Positions 8,644-18,544 of a stretch of 64,000 nucleotides of DNA are shown in pieces; position 1 is the first letter of the stretch, and each line of letters opens with the position of its first letter. Where the stretch lies: NCBI GenBank assembly GCA_023418925.1, contig JAEZYS010000003.1:186001-250000 (forward strand), given 5' to 3'. Both the position numbers and the translations under genes were made by a program. The stretch comes from Bacillota bacterium (GTDB taxonomy: Bacteria > Bacillota > Clostridia > Oscillospirales > Ruminococcaceae). The notes below the pieces were generated by a model. That model was given only the letters and a program-made list of their open reading frames with translations, ran no database searches and was not told the DNA's origin.

Positions 8644-11244
8644 ATGCAGATAGATTTTTCTAATCTTTCTCCGATGATGAAACAGTATTTTGGTGTAAAG
8701 GACAAGTATAAGGATCACATACTGTTTTTCAGGCTTGGAGACTTTTATGAGATGTTTTTTGAGGACGCAATTATTGTCTCAAAAACTCTTGAACTAACTC
8801 TTACGGGAAGAGATTGCGGACTTGATGAGAGGGCTCCTATGTGCGGAGTCCCTTATCATAGTGCTGAAATATACATCAAGAGGCTGATTGAAAACGGGTT
8901 CAAGGTTGCAATTTGTGAACAGCTTGAAGACCCTAAGGAAGCAAAGGGCATTGTTGAAAGGGACGTTATCAGAATTGTAACTCCGGGAACACTGACTGAA
9001 AGCAACCTTCTTGACGATTCAAAAAACAACTATATCGGAGCAGTTTTCGTAAAAAATGAGATCTGCTCTGTTTGCTTTGCAGATATTTCTACAGGTGAAG
9101 TAAATCTCAGCACAAAGTCAGGAAAAAACGCAGAAACTGACCTTATCAACGAACTCTCCATGTATAATCCTGTTGAACTACTCTTCAATCAGGATTTTCT
9201 TGAATATAAATCTGTCACTTCGTTTATAAAGAGTAAAATGAATATTTCTGTTCAGATGCTTGATGATGAGTGCTTTGATGTATCAAAGAAATCTGATGTT
9301 GTCCTAAAGCAATTCTCTGTTGATGACCTTGCAGAACTGGGTCTTGATGAGGAAGGAACAGAAACAGCTTGTGTGTGCGGACTTTTTGACTACATATCTG
9401 ATACCCAGAAGGCTCTTATCGGTAGATTCACAACTATAAACAAGCATAATGAAAATTGCTTCATGGAACTTGACCTGACAGCAAGAAGAAACCTTGAGCT
9501 TTGTGAAACCATGCGAAACAAAGAGAAAAAGGGAAGTCTGCTCTGGGTGCTTGACCGTACTAAAACATCTATGGGAAAAAGACTTCTCAAAGCATATATA
9601 GAACAGCCTCTTGTAAAGCCTGCTGTAATTATAAACCGACTTGACGCTGTAGAACAACTCTGTACAAAATCAGTTATGCAGCAGGAACTTGCTGAATGTC
9701 TTTCAAAAGTTTATGACCTTGAAAGGCTTATGACAAGGGTAATGTATAAATCGGCAACTCCAAGAGATATGAAATCTTTATCTGTTACTGCTTTACAGCT
9801 TCCAGAGATAAAAAATCTTCTCGGAAATTTTACTTCTAAGCTTTTATGTGAACTAAACAATGATATAGATACACTTAAAGAGGTATCAAACCTTATTGAA
9901 AATGCAATCAATGATGATCCGCCTGTTACTGTAAAGGATGGAGGAGTTATCAAGGACTGTTTCAATGAGGAGCTTGACAGGCTTCGTGGAATTGTCGGTG
10001 GCGGTAAGAATATCATTGCAGAAATTGAGCAGAGAGAGCGTGAAAAGACAGGCATAAAGAACCTCAAACTTGGATATAACAGGGTTTTCGGCTATTATAT
10101 TGAAGTCACAAAATCATATTATGATCTTGTCCCTGAAACATATATCAGAAAGCAGACACTTGCAAACTGCGAGAGATTTATTACAGATGAACTGAAAAAG
10201 ACAGAGTATGAAATTCTTGGTGCTAATGAAAAGATTCTTTCTCTTGAAGCTGATATTTTTGCGGAAGTCCGTGATTTTATTGCTACTCAGCTTGTAAAAG
10301 TTCAGAAAACAGCTTCAGCTGTTGCACAGCTTGATGTGCTGTGTTCATTTGCTTCTGTTTCGATGAAGAATATGTATACAAAGCCTGATATTGCACTTGA
10401 TGGCATTATTGATATCAAGGACGGTAGACATCCAGTTGTCGAGCTTATGCTTACAGAAGAGATGTATGTTCCTAACAATACATATCTTGACCTCAACAAT
10501 AACAGAATGGCAATTATCACAGGTCCGAATATGTCAGGTAAATCAACATATATGCGTCAGGTTGCACTTATCACACTTATGGCACAGATAGGTTGCTTTG
10601 TTCCTGCGCAGTATGCTAAAATCTCAATTGTGGACAAGATTTTCACAAGAGTAGGTGCATCCGACGACCTTACAGCAGGGCAATCAACATTCATGGTTGA
10701 AATGAGTGAAGTTGCTGATATACTCAAAAATGCAACAAAGCAAAGTCTAGTTATTCTTGATGAAGTCGGAAGAGGAACATCAACATTTGATGGAATAAGC
10801 ATTGCAACTGCTGTTGCAGAATACATATGCGGTGGTCGTTCACTCGGATGTAAAACTCTTTTCGCTACTCATTACCATGAACTTATAAAGCTTGCTGATA
10901 CAATGCAGGGAGTGAAGAATTTCAGCGTTGCAGTCAAGAAGCGTGGCGACGACATAAAGTTCCTAAGAAAAATTGTTGAGGGCGGAATTGACGACAGCTA
11001 CGGTATTGAAGTAGCAAAACTTGCAGGACTTCCTTCAAAGGTTCTTAACAGAGCGAAGCAAATTCTTGCAGAGATGGAAAAAGGTAAACAGAATAATACC
11101 CATACAGAAAGCAATGATGAGCAGATATCATTCAAGAGTATGGACTATGACAAAATAATTGAAAAGCTCAGAAAGACAAATGTTGACGAGCTTACTGACG
11201 AAGATTCAAAGTATTTTCTAAAAGAACTTGTTGAAATGCTGTAA
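8644..11244 (+). CDS. mutS: DNA mismatch repair protein MutS
   Basis: MutS binds mismatches and small loops and recruits MutL. The start at 8644 gives 866 residues beginning MQIDFSNLSPMMKQY, the normal N-terminus. The mismatch-reading GDFYEMFFEDA motif is near residue 35. The ATPase has GPNMSGKSTYMRQ (Walker A), STFMVEM, and ILDEVGRGTSTFDG (Walker B with signature), then ATHYHEL. The C-terminal helix-turn-helix for dimer contact is present. It overlaps nothing but lies only four bases after the ylbF-like gene and five to fifteen bases before mutL. Confidence 0.96.
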   Translation: MQIDFSNLSPMMKQYFGVKDKYKDHILFFRLGDFYEMFFEDAIIVSKTLELTLTGRDCGLDERAPMCGVPYHSAEIYIKRLIENGFKVAICEQLEDPKEAKGIVERDVIRIVTPGTLTESNLLDDSKNNYIGAVFVKNEICSVCFADISTGEVNLSTKSGKNAETDLINELSMYNPVELLFNQDFLEYKSVTSFIKSKMNISVQMLDDECFDVSKKSDVVLKQFSVDDLAELGLDEEGTETACVCGLFDYISDTQKALIGRFTTINKHNENCFMELDLTARRNLELCETMRNKEKKGSLLWVLDRTKTSMGKRLLKAYIEQPLVKPAVIINRLDAVEQLCTKSVMQQELAECLSKVYDLERLMTRVMYKSATPRDMKSLSVTALQLPEIKNLLGNFTSKLLCELNNDIDTLKEVSNLIENAINDDPPVTVKDGGVIKDCFNEELDRLRGIVGGGKNIIAEIEQREREKTGIKNLKLGYNRVFGYYIEVTKSYYDLVPETYIRKQTLANCERFITDELKKTEYEILGANEKILSLEADIFAEVRDFIATQLVKVQKTASAVAQLDVLCSFASVSMKNMYTKPDIALDGIIDIKDGRHPVVELMLTEEMYVPNNTYLDLNNNRMAIITGPNMSGKSTYMRQVALITLMAQIGCFVPAQYAKISIVDKIFTRVGASDDLTAGQSTFMVEMSEVADILKNATKQSLVILDEVGRGTSTFDGISIATAVAEYICGGRSLGCKTLFATHYHELIKLADTMQGVKNFSVAVKKRGDDIKFLRKIVEGGIDDSYGIEVAKLAGLPSKVLNRAKQILAEMEKGKQNNTHTESNDEQISFKSMDYDKIIEKLRKTNVDELTDEDSKYFLKELVEML

Positions 11245-11258
11245 AGGTTGTGAATTTG

Positions 11259-13181
11259 TTGGCAAAGGTAAAATTGCTTTCAAAAGAAGTTGCGGAGCTT
11301 ATTGCTGCCGGTGAGGTAATTGAAAGACCATGCTCAATAATTAAGGAGCTTGTGGAAAATTCAATTGACAGTGGGGCAAAGTCTGTCACAGTGGAAATAA
11401 AACACGGCGGAGTAACATTCATGCGTGTTACAGATAACGGCTGCGGAATGTCCGAAGAGGATGTTCCAACAGCCTTTCTTCGTCATGCCACAAGCAAGAT
11501 TGCTGATAAGGACGATCTCAACAAAATCCTTACACTTGGATTCAGGGGAGAGGCACTTGCATCTATTGCCGCAGTTTCAAAAGTTGAAATGCTTACAAAA
11601 TCAAAGAATGTTCAGTATGGAACGCATTATATAATTGAGGGTACAGAAGAAAAAAGCCTTGAAAAATCAGGTTGTCCCGACGGAACGACAATAATTATCA
11701 GAGATATATTTTATAATGTTCCTGCAAGGCTTAAATTTCTCAAAAAAGATGTTACAGAGGGAAATGCTATTTCCTCAATGATAAGCAGGATTGCTCTTTC
11801 ACATCCTGAAATATCAATTAAATTCATAAGAGATAATAAGCAGGAACTTTTTACACCTGGTGACGGTAATCTCTATTCAGCGATATATTCTGTTTTCGGA
11901 AAGCAGTTTGCAGCTTCACTTATTTCTGTTGATTATGAGCTTAACGGAATAAAGGTTACAGGATTCACAGTAAAACCTATTTTTGGCAGACCAAACAGAG
12001 CATTTCAGCACTATTTTGTAAATGGCAGATTTGTAAAGTCAGTAACTTGCACAGTAGCACTTGAAGAAGCTTACAAGAATTCTATTATGGTAGGGAAATT
12101 TCCTGCCTGTGTTCTTAATCTGGAAATTGCACCTAATATCGTTGATGTTAATGTTCATCCAGCTAAAATAGAGGTTCGATTCACTAACGAAAAGATGATT
12201 TTCGACAGTGTATTCTTTGCAGTAAAAAATGCACTTATGGCAGATACAAAGCCATGTGAAATAGAACTTTCACAGCCTGCAAAACCTAAGATAAACTACA
12301 ATGCTCCTATCCCTGAAGAAATACCTGAATACAAGCAGATGACTATTGAGCCAGCTGTAACAAATACAGTTGAAACGGTACATGAGGTTGTAAAAACTCA
12401 AACTCCTGTTGTTACTCAAAAAGTATATGCTACACCCGTGAAACATTTAGAACATGTATACGAAGAACCGCAGAAAACCATACAGGAAGAAATACCGATT
12501 GAGATTTTAAAGCCTGTTGAAAATGTTCAGAGCAGCTTTAAATATATAAATAATAATGCATTTGAGAAGAAGCCTGAAATACAGCCTGTAGTGGAAGAAC
12601 CTGTCCAGCAGATTCCACTTAAAATGATAGGTGAGGCTTTCAAGAATTATCTTATTGCCGAGTATGGAAATGATGTTATTTTTATAGATAAGCATGCTGC
12701 ACATGAACGTATCCTTTTTGAAAAGCTTAAATCAGGAAACCGCAAGCTATCAGCACAAATGCTTTTAAGTCCTGTTGAAATTCTCCTTTCCTGTGAGGAA
12801 TATAATGCAGTCAGTGACAGTATTGATATGCTTACAGAGCTTGGGTTTATAGTAAAAACTGAGGAGCAGCCATTTGTGACGGTTAGTGGTATTCCGTCCG
12901 TACTGGATGGATTTGCAGCAGAGGATATATTCATTGAAATTGCAAAGAATTTAAGTGAGAATAAAAACAATCCTATGCCTGAAATACTTGATGATATGTA
13001 TCATACAATTGCCTGCAAGTCAGCAATAAAGGCAAATGACAATAATAGTCTTTATGAGCTTGAAGGGCTTGTTAAGGAAGTTATTGCAGATGAAAAGATA
13101 AGATATTGTCCGCATGGCAGACCTGTTATGTTCAGGCTGACTAAGCGGGAACTTGAAAAGCAGTTCAAAAGAATTTTGTAA
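11259..13181 (+). CDS. mutL: DNA mismatch repair endonuclease MutL
   Basis: MutL links MutS to strand incision. N-terminal GHKL ATPase motifs are clear: ELIAAGEVIERP, ELVENSIDSGA, DNGCGM and GFRGEALASIAAVS. The C-terminal region has the endonuclease motif DKHAAHERILFE, then CKSAIKAND and CPHGRPV, so this MutL should nick DNA as in bacteria without MutH. A linker of about 130 residues rich in Pro, Glu and Val separates the halves. I place the start at TTG 11259 because it gives MAKVKLL, matching Bacillus MutL; GTG 11250 is an alternative. Confidence 0.95.
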   Translation: MAKVKLLSKEVAELIAAGEVIERPCSIIKELVENSIDSGAKSVTVEIKHGGVTFMRVTDNGCGMSEEDVPTAFLRHATSKIADKDDLNKILTLGFRGEALASIAAVSKVEMLTKSKNVQYGTHYIIEGTEEKSLEKSGCPDGTTIIIRDIFYNVPARLKFLKKDVTEGNAISSMISRIALSHPEISIKFIRDNKQELFTPGDGNLYSAIYSVFGKQFAASLISVDYELNGIKVTGFTVKPIFGRPNRAFQHYFVNGRFVKSVTCTVALEEAYKNSIMVGKFPACVLNLEIAPNIVDVNVHPAKIEVRFTNEKMIFDSVFFAVKNALMADTKPCEIELSQPAKPKINYNAPIPEEIPEYKQMTIEPAVTNTVETVHEVVKTQTPVVTQKVYATPVKHLEHVYEEPQKTIQEEIPIEILKPVENVQSSFKYINNNAFEKKPEIQPVVEEPVQQIPLKMIGEAFKNYLIAEYGNDVIFIDKHAAHERILFEKLKSGNRKLSAQMLLSPVEILLSCEEYNAVSDSIDMLTELGFIVKTEEQPFVTVSGIPSVLDGFAAEDIFIEIAKNLSENKNNPMPEILDDMYHTIACKSAIKANDNNSLYELEGLVKEVIADEKIRYCPHGRPVMFRLTKRELEKQFKRIL

Positions 13182-13193
13182 TTGGGAGCAAAC

Positions 13194-14192
13194 ATGGAAA
13201 ATCAGAAGAAACAGCCTGTTATAGTTGTTGCCGGACCTACAGCATCAGGCAAGACAAGTCTTGGAATACAGCTTGCTAAGCTGTATGACGGTGAGGTTAT
13301 TTCCGCCGATTCCATGCAGATATACAAAGGTCTTGATATTACTACTGCAAAGCCTACTAAAGAGGAAATGTGCGGGGTTCCGCATCATCTTATCAGCGTC
13401 ATTAATCAGGAGGATTCTTTCAGTGTTGCTGACTATGTAAAGCTTGCAAGAGAAAAGATAAGTGAGATAAGTTCAAGAAACAAACTGCCGATTATTGTCG
13501 GAGGAACAGGCCTTTATATTTCTTCACTTATTGATAATATAAGCTTTGATAATGTTATCACAGATGACAGTGTAAGGCAGAAACTTATTGAGGAAAGTAA
13601 GCGCATTGGCAATGAAGCTATGCTTGAAAAGCTCCGTCAGATTGACCCTGAAACAGCTGAAGCACTTCATCCAAATAACATTACAAGGATTATAAGGGCG
13701 ATAGAAGTTTATGAAGTAAGCGGAATAAAGTTCAGTGAAAACAAGGTTTTGAGCAGAATTGAAGAATCCCCTTATAGTGCCTGTATGATAGGATTAAGCT
13801 TTGAGGACAGGCAAAAGCTTTATGACAGAATAAATATGCGCGTTGATATAATGATGAAGAACGGTATGCTTGAAGAAACAAGAGAAGTTTATGACAGCAA
13901 GCATCTCAAAACTGCACATCAGGCAATAGGCTATAAGGAGCTTGTTCCTTACTTTGAGGGATGTACTACTCTCGAAGAGTGCATAGATAAAATCAAGCAG
14001 GAATCGAGAAGATATGCAAAGCGTCAACTCACATGGTTTCGTCGTGATAAACGAATAAACTGGATTTTATTGGATAGATTTAATAAAAATGAGGAAATTA
14101 ATGCAGAGTGCAAAAAAATAGTAGCTAAATCTGAAATTATATGCTATAATGAAAATAATAGTTTTTTCAATAATTTAAACGGAAAGGACTAA
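13194..14192 (+). CDS. miaA: tRNA dimethylallyltransferase
   Basis: MiaA transfers a dimethylallyl group to A37 of tRNAs reading UNN codons, making the substrate of MiaB encoded upstream. The start ATG at 13194 follows GGGAG (13184-13188). The 332-residue product has the P-loop GPTASGKTSL, the DSMQIYKGLDI and TAKPTKEE motifs, GGTGLYISSL, and the C-terminal QAIGYKEL and RRYAKRQLTWFRRD. It starts twelve bases after mutL and is followed by hfq after four bases, the same miaA-hfq order seen in Enterobacteria. Confidence 0.95.
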   Translation: MENQKKQPVIVVAGPTASGKTSLGIQLAKLYDGEVISADSMQIYKGLDITTAKPTKEEMCGVPHHLISVINQEDSFSVADYVKLAREKISEISSRNKLPIIVGGTGLYISSLIDNISFDNVITDDSVRQKLIEESKRIGNEAMLEKLRQIDPETAEALHPNNITRIIRAIEVYEVSGIKFSENKVLSRIEESPYSACMIGLSFEDRQKLYDRINMRVDIMMKNGMLEETREVYDSKHLKTAHQAIGYKELVPYFEGCTTLEECIDKIKQESRRYAKRQLTWFRRDKRINWILLDRFNKNEEINAECKKIVAKSEIICYNENNSFFNNLNGKD

Positions 14193-14196
14193 TAAT

Positions 14197-14433
14197 ATGA
14201 ACAAAAATATAAATCTTCAGGACGTCTTTTTAAATCAGGCAAGAAAAGACAAGATTTCTCTGACAATATTTCTTACAAATGGATTTCAGTTCAAGGGAAT
14301 CGTAAAGGGATTTGACAGCTATACAGTAATTCTTGAATGTGAAGGAAAGCAGCAGCTTGTTTTTAAGCATGCTATTTCTACAATAATACCGACAAAACCA
14401 ATATCCATTCTTGATTCCGAAAGTAACGGCTGA
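14197..14433 (+). CDS. hfq: RNA chaperone Hfq
   Basis: The 78-residue protein is a full Sm-fold Hfq that should form a hexamer and bind sRNAs and A-rich mRNA. Sm1 motif residues appear in LQDVFLNQARKDK and FLTNGFQFKGIVKGFD, and the Sm2 core in QQLVFKHAISTIIP (the usual form is Y/F-KHA-IST). The C-terminal tail is short, as in Gram-positive Hfq. Its ribosome site GGAAAGGA lies within the end of miaA, four bases away, so expression is coupled to miaA. Confidence 0.93.
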   Translation: MNKNINLQDVFLNQARKDKISLTIFLTNGFQFKGIVKGFDSYTVILECEGKQQLVFKHAISTIIPTKPISILDSESNG

Positions 14434-14442
14434 TGATCTGCC

Positions 14443-15816
14443 ATGAATACTGTAACAGTTAAAATACTGGTCTTTTTTCTTTCTGTCTTCATAATGATAA
14501 CGGTTTTCAGTCAGTTTACATTAATGTTTGAAGATGACTACAAAACTGAAACTGCCGTTACGTATTCTTCTGCCGAGGTAATTCCTTTCAAGGGTATATG
14601 TATACGAGATGAAAAGGTTATTACATATAACGGATCAGGTGTTCTAAGTTATCCTAATCCGGACGGAAGCAGAATAGCAAAAAATTCAGTAGTTGCTTAT
14701 GTGTATGACAGCGAAGATTCAATTTATATCAATCAGAAAATAAAAAAGCTGAATGATGAAATTGACCTTCTTGAAAATGCCCAGAGTCCTGGAACAACCG
14801 AGGCTGCACAGCAGGAGTTTATGTCATCGCTTATTACAGAAAAATATCAGCAGATGACTTCATTGAGTGCAAAGGAAGATTACTCTGAACTGCTTGAAGA
14901 AAGAAATAACTTCCTTTCACTTATGAATATCTATAAAATTATTCTTAAAGAGGAAAGTAGTTATAACGACAGAATTGGTGTGCTTGAAAATGAAATAGTA
15001 TCCCTTGAAAGCAAGCAGCGTCAGCCAAAGGATACCATTACTGTTGAGGATGCAGGCTATTTTGTAAGCTATACAGATGGATTTGAGGACAAGCTTTCAC
15101 TTGAAAATATTGATGATATTTCTGTTGATACTATTAAAGCTGTTGTTGCTGATGATAACAAGTCAATCATGCACGGCAGTTCAACCAAGGTCGGAAAAAT
15201 CATCAGCGGGTACAAGTGGAAAATGATTGGAGCTGTCAGCAGTTCCTATACAAATATTCAGCCGGGTTTAAAGGTGAGAATAAGATTTTCATCAACACCT
15301 GATACAATAGAAGCTGTTGTGGAATCAATAGAACCTACCGAGGATGGAACGGAAAATGTTATCATAATTTCATGCGATAAGCTGACATATGACTTTGTTC
15401 AGCATCGCGTTGAAAAAGCAGAACTTGTTCTTAACGACTATGAGGGAATAAAGGTTTCAAGAGATGCCATCAGATTTAATTCAGCAAATGAAAAAGGTGT
15501 TTACATACTTCTCGGTCAGAGGGTTTCATTCAGAAAAGTGGATGTTATCTATGAAAACGATAAGTATATCCTTTCAAGAATAACAACCGATAAAGGTTTT
15601 GTAAGTATGTATGACGACATTATTGTTGACGGTACAAATATAAACGAACTTATTGCGGCTGCAGAAACTGAAACTGAAACTGTTTCTTCTGATGAGAATA
15701 CTGAAGATACAACAAATACAACAGTATCACAGGCAGAGACTTCGGAAACAACCGATACGGAAAGCAATGATACAGATGGACAGGCAGGGATAGATGATGA
15801 ATCAGTCTTTGAATGA
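14443..15816 (+). CDS. HlyD-like membrane fusion protein of the sepF cluster
   Basis: The 457-residue product has one N-terminal membrane segment (about residues 5-25) and an extracellular part. It reads as the HlyD/periplasmic adaptor type: a biotinyl-lipoyl-like half near SYPNPDGSRIAKNS, a coiled-coil hairpin at about 95-195, a second lipoyl-like half, and beta-barrel segments. The last 55 residues are a Thr/Ser/Glu-rich low-complexity tail. Relatives often precede yggS and sepF in Clostridia and are annotated as putative membrane fusion proteins, but no partner transporter is next to it here. A role in the cell envelope or division is inferred from location only. It overlaps yggS by 23 bases. 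Confidence 0.7.
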   Translation: MNTVTVKILVFFLSVFIMITVFSQFTLMFEDDYKTETAVTYSSAEVIPFKGICIRDEKVITYNGSGVLSYPNPDGSRIAKNSVVAYVYDSEDSIYINQKIKKLNDEIDLLENAQSPGTTEAAQQEFMSSLITEKYQQMTSLSAKEDYSELLEERNNFLSLMNIYKIILKEESSYNDRIGVLENEIVSLESKQRQPKDTITVEDAGYFVSYTDGFEDKLSLENIDDISVDTIKAVVADDNKSIMHGSSTKVGKIISGYKWKMIGAVSSSYTNIQPGLKVRIRFSSTPDTIEAVVESIEPTEDGTENVIIISCDKLTYDFVQHRVEKAELVLNDYEGIKVSRDAIRFNSANEKGVYILLGQRVSFRKVDVIYENDKYILSRITTDKGFVSMYDDIIVDGTNINELIAAAETETETVSSDENTEDTTNTTVSQAETSETTDTESNDTDGQAGIDDESVFE

Positions 15817-16510
15817 GAATTACTCATATATCGATGAGAATATAAAGAAAATTGAATACAATGTCGGAGAAGCAAAGGCTAAGTATAGAAAGCCGGATGA
15901 CAATATTCGTATAATGGCGGTAACAAAGACTGTTGATTACAATGTTGTTAATTATGCTGCTTCAAAAGGTCTGACACTTCTTGGCGAGAATAAAGTTCAG
16001 GAGTTTCTTGAAAAAAAAGATTTTTATAATAGAAATTATGAAATAAATTTTATCGGACACTTGCAATCCAACAAAATAAAGTATATTATAAAAAGTGTCA
16101 GTCTTATTCAATCTGTAGACAGGATTAAGCTTGCAGAGGAGATTGACAGGCAGGCATTGAAGAACGACATTACCATGGATGTTCTTGTCGAAGTTAATAT
16201 TGGCGGTGAGGAATCCAAATCAGGTATTATGAAAAGTGGTCTTGAAGAGCTTGTTTACAGGATATCAGAATTGAAAAACATAAGGCTTAAAGGCTTTATG
16301 ACTATTCCGCCTGTAATTGAGCCGGAAAAGTATTTCTGCGAAATGCAGGATCTATTCAATGACTACAAGAGCAGAAACATTGAAAATACTGATATAAATA
16401 TTCTTTCAATGGGCATGTCATCTGATTATGTCCTTGGTATTAAATATGGTTCTAACATTGTCAGAATAGGAACTGGACTTTTCGGTGCTAGAAATTATAA
16501 CAACAAGTAA
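15794..16510 (+). CDS. PLP homeostasis protein YggS/YlmE
   Basis: This 238-residue YggS/PROSC family protein carries pyridoxal 5'-phosphate and helps keep vitamin B6 balance. It is a single alanine-racemase-like TIM barrel without the second domain. The PLP lysine is in IMAVTKTVDYN, followed by GENKVQEF, IGHLQSNK, VNIGGEESKSG and SMGMSSDY, then VRIGTGLFG at the C-terminus. The gene overlaps the end of the HlyD-like gene and precedes sepF, as ylmE does in Bacillus. ATG 15797 is an equally good start. Confidence 0.92.
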   Translation: MMNQSLNENYSYIDENIKKIEYNVGEAKAKYRKPDDNIRIMAVTKTVDYNVVNYAASKGLTLLGENKVQEFLEKKDFYNRNYEINFIGHLQSNKIKYIIKSVSLIQSVDRIKLAEEIDRQALKNDITMDVLVEVNIGGEESKSGIMKSGLEELVYRISELKNIRLKGFMTIPPVIEPEKYFCEMQDLFNDYKSRNIENTDINILSMGMSSDYVLGIKYGSNIVRIGTGLFGARNYNNK

Positions 16511-16540
16511 ATAGAGAATATATAGAGAGGAAGATAAAAT

Positions 16541-16969
16541 ATGGGATTACTTGATAACTTAAAGGAAGTTTTTGGTATCGAGAGTAACGACGATGATGAG
16601 GGTAATGATGCTGGCTTTGAACAGGATTCAAAGGATTTTGATCAGGACGAGGCTGTAAAGAGAAACAGGGTAGTCAATATTCATGCTACCGCTCAGCTTC
16701 AGGTTATCCTTGTAAAACCTGAAGTATTTCAGGATACAAAGCAGATTGCTGATCACCTGAACTCAAAGAAGACTGTTGTTCTTAACCTTGAATCAACAAC
16801 TCCTGATATTACAAGAAGAATTATAGATTTCCTTGGTGGCGTTGCTTATGCAAACGGCGGAAATATTAAGCCTGTTGCAAACAACACATTCATTATCACA
16901 CCATATAATGTTGGCTTTGTGGGAGAGGATCTAGTAGGAGAACTTGAGAATAATGGTGTGTTTCTCTGA
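16541..16969 (+). CDS. sepF: Cell division protein SepF
   Basis: SepF anchors FtsZ to the membrane and aligns protofilaments in Gram-positive bacteria. The 142-residue product has the N-terminal amphipathic membrane helix (MGLLDNLKEVFG), an acidic linker (20-45), and the compact C-terminal domain (about 58-140) with FQDTKQIADHL and FLGGVAYANGG. The stop codon TGA overlaps the ATG of the next gene (TGATG at 16967-16971), so ylmH is translated in coupling. Confidence 0.93.
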   Translation: MGLLDNLKEVFGIESNDDDEGNDAGFEQDSKDFDQDEAVKRNRVVNIHATAQLQVILVKPEVFQDTKQIADHLNSKKTVVLNLESTTPDITRRIIDFLGGVAYANGGNIKPVANNTFIITPYNVGFVGEDLVGELENNGVFL

Positions 16970-17748
16970 TGCCTGCTGAAACAGAATATTTTTCCCGCCT
17001 CAGTGACGAGGATAAACAGCTAGTATCAAGAATCAGTGACCTGATAAACATATGCAGAAATAAAAGTGTTGTCAAATACACTCATTTTCTGGATATGAGG
17101 CAGCAGAAGCTTGCATTGTCGGTACTTAACAATGAAAACTTTGAGAATTTCATGTTCTGGGGAGGATATGAAAATGCTGAAAGGAAAGTACTGTGCATTG
17201 CGGGCGAGTACTGTGAAATTGTAAGGGAAGAATTCTGCTTTGATGCTGTCGGATTTGATTACAGAAAAGCAGATATGCTCACACACAGGGATTTTCTTGG
17301 GACGTTCATGGGAAAACAGATAAAAAGAGAAATGATTGGCGATATTTCAGTAAATGAGGGTAAAAGCATTGCTTTTGTTTACAATACCGTGAGCAGCGTT
17401 ATTTTAAATGAGATTACAAAAGTCGGATCTGTCGGGGTAAGAGTATATATTACTGATAATCCTGAAGTAAACAAAACTGAAAATTACATGGAGATAAGCG
17501 GAACTGTTGCCTCTATGCGTCTTGATGCAGTTGTCAGTCTGGCTTTGAATCTTAGCAGAGAGAAAGTATCTCTGCTTATAAAAAATAATGGTGCTGACGT
17601 TAATTACGAAAAGGTTTATTCAGTTATTTACTCACTTAAAGAGGGTGATGTTTTTTCGTTGAGAGGATATGGTAAATTTGTACTTTATTCTATTGGTGGA
17701 AAAACAAGAAAAGATAGAATTCATATTACAATAAAAAAGTATATATAA
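16969..17748 (+). CDS. YlmH-type RNA-binding protein with S4 domain
   Basis: The 259-residue protein has a YlmH N-terminal region (1-170) and a C-terminal S4 RNA-binding domain (about 182-245, with SMRLDAVVSLALNLSR and EGDVFSLRGYGK). YlmH proteins sit in the division cluster and, by recent work on Bacillus, can help rescue stalled ribosomes in the manner of RqcP; whether this copy does so is inference. Its start overlaps the sepF stop and it ends 15 bases before divIVA. Confidence 0.85.
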   Translation: MPAETEYFSRLSDEDKQLVSRISDLINICRNKSVVKYTHFLDMRQQKLALSVLNNENFENFMFWGGYENAERKVLCIAGEYCEIVREEFCFDAVGFDYRKADMLTHRDFLGTFMGKQIKREMIGDISVNEGKSIAFVYNTVSSVILNEITKVGSVGVRVYITDNPEVNKTENYMEISGTVASMRLDAVVSLALNLSREKVSLLIKNNGADVNYEKVYSVIYSLKEGDVFSLRGYGKFVLYSIGGKTRKDRIHITIKKYI

Positions 17749-17763
17749 TCAGAGGTGAAGGTA

Positions 17764-18462
17764 ATGTTAACTGCAAAGGATATCAATAACAAACGTTTTG
17801 AGCAGACAAGACCAGGATACAGTCCTGAAGAGGTTGACAGCTTTTTGAGAGAAATATCAGCTGATGTTGCAAAGTATCAGAAAGAAAAAGAAGAATCTGA
17901 AAAGAAAATTGAGGTTCTTGTTGAAAGCGTAAGAGAGTATAAGCGTGATGAGGATGCTCTTAAGGATGCTCTTATCGGCGCACAGAAACAGGGACGTGCT
18001 GTTATTAACGAAGCACAGATCAATGCCAACAGAATTATTGCCGAGGCTAATGCAAAGGCAGACAGCATTGTTGGTGATACAAGGGCTCTTATTACTAGAG
18101 AAAAGGATTGTCTTGCAAAAATGCAGAAGGAAGTTTCTGAATTCAAGGCAAACCTTCTTGCTATGTATAAATCCCACCTTGAAAGCATTACATCAATACC
18201 TGATTATGATGACGAGGATGAGGAAGAAGAAGCTCCTGTTCAGCAGGTAAGCTTTAATACTGTTGAAGAAAGGCAGGAACAGCTAGTTCCTGAACAGTCT
18301 ATTCCATCTGTTCAGCAGTCTGCTCCAAGCCTTGGAAGCTTCAGTTCAGCAAAGATGGTTGAAAATTCTAACCATTTTGAGAAAAGAGCATTTCCGTTTC
18401 AGGATACGCCTGCAAGATCTGAAAACAGTTTCAGTGATCTTAAATTTGGTCAGAATAAGTAA
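17764..18462 (+). CDS. divIVA: DivIVA-domain protein
   Basis: DivIVA proteins recognise curved membrane at poles and septa and recruit partners. I use the ATG at 17764, six bases after AGAGGTG (17751-17757), rather than the GTG inside that ribosome site. The 232-residue product starts MLTAKDINNKRFEQTRPGY, with the usual hydrophobic and basic residues of the lipid-binding domain in the first 60 residues, a long coiled coil to about 150, then a Gln/Pro/Ser-rich tail. It is the last of the yggS-sepF-ylmH-divIVA group. Confidence 0.9.
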   Translation: MLTAKDINNKRFEQTRPGYSPEEVDSFLREISADVAKYQKEKEESEKKIEVLVESVREYKRDEDALKDALIGAQKQGRAVINEAQINANRIIAEANAKADSIVGDTRALITREKDCLAKMQKEVSEFKANLLAMYKSHLESITSIPDYDDEDEEEEAPVQQVSFNTVEERQEQLVPEQSIPSVQQSAPSLGSFSSAKMVENSNHFEKRAFPFQDTPARSENSFSDLKFGQNK

Positions 18463-18544
18463 TATTACATAATACTTAAATGTATTCTGATTATAAAATA
18501 CTGCATTGTTCATGTATAAAGTCAAACAAGGAGAGTAAAAATTA

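Noticed and set aside
9304..10067. Minus-strand ORFs inside mutS
   Set aside because: They lie fully inside mutS, whose frame has all family motifs; codon structure produces such shadows.
18463..18544. Possible T-box leader before ileS
   Set aside because: Only 82 bases lie between divIVA and ileS and no specifier loop, T-box or terminator is seen.
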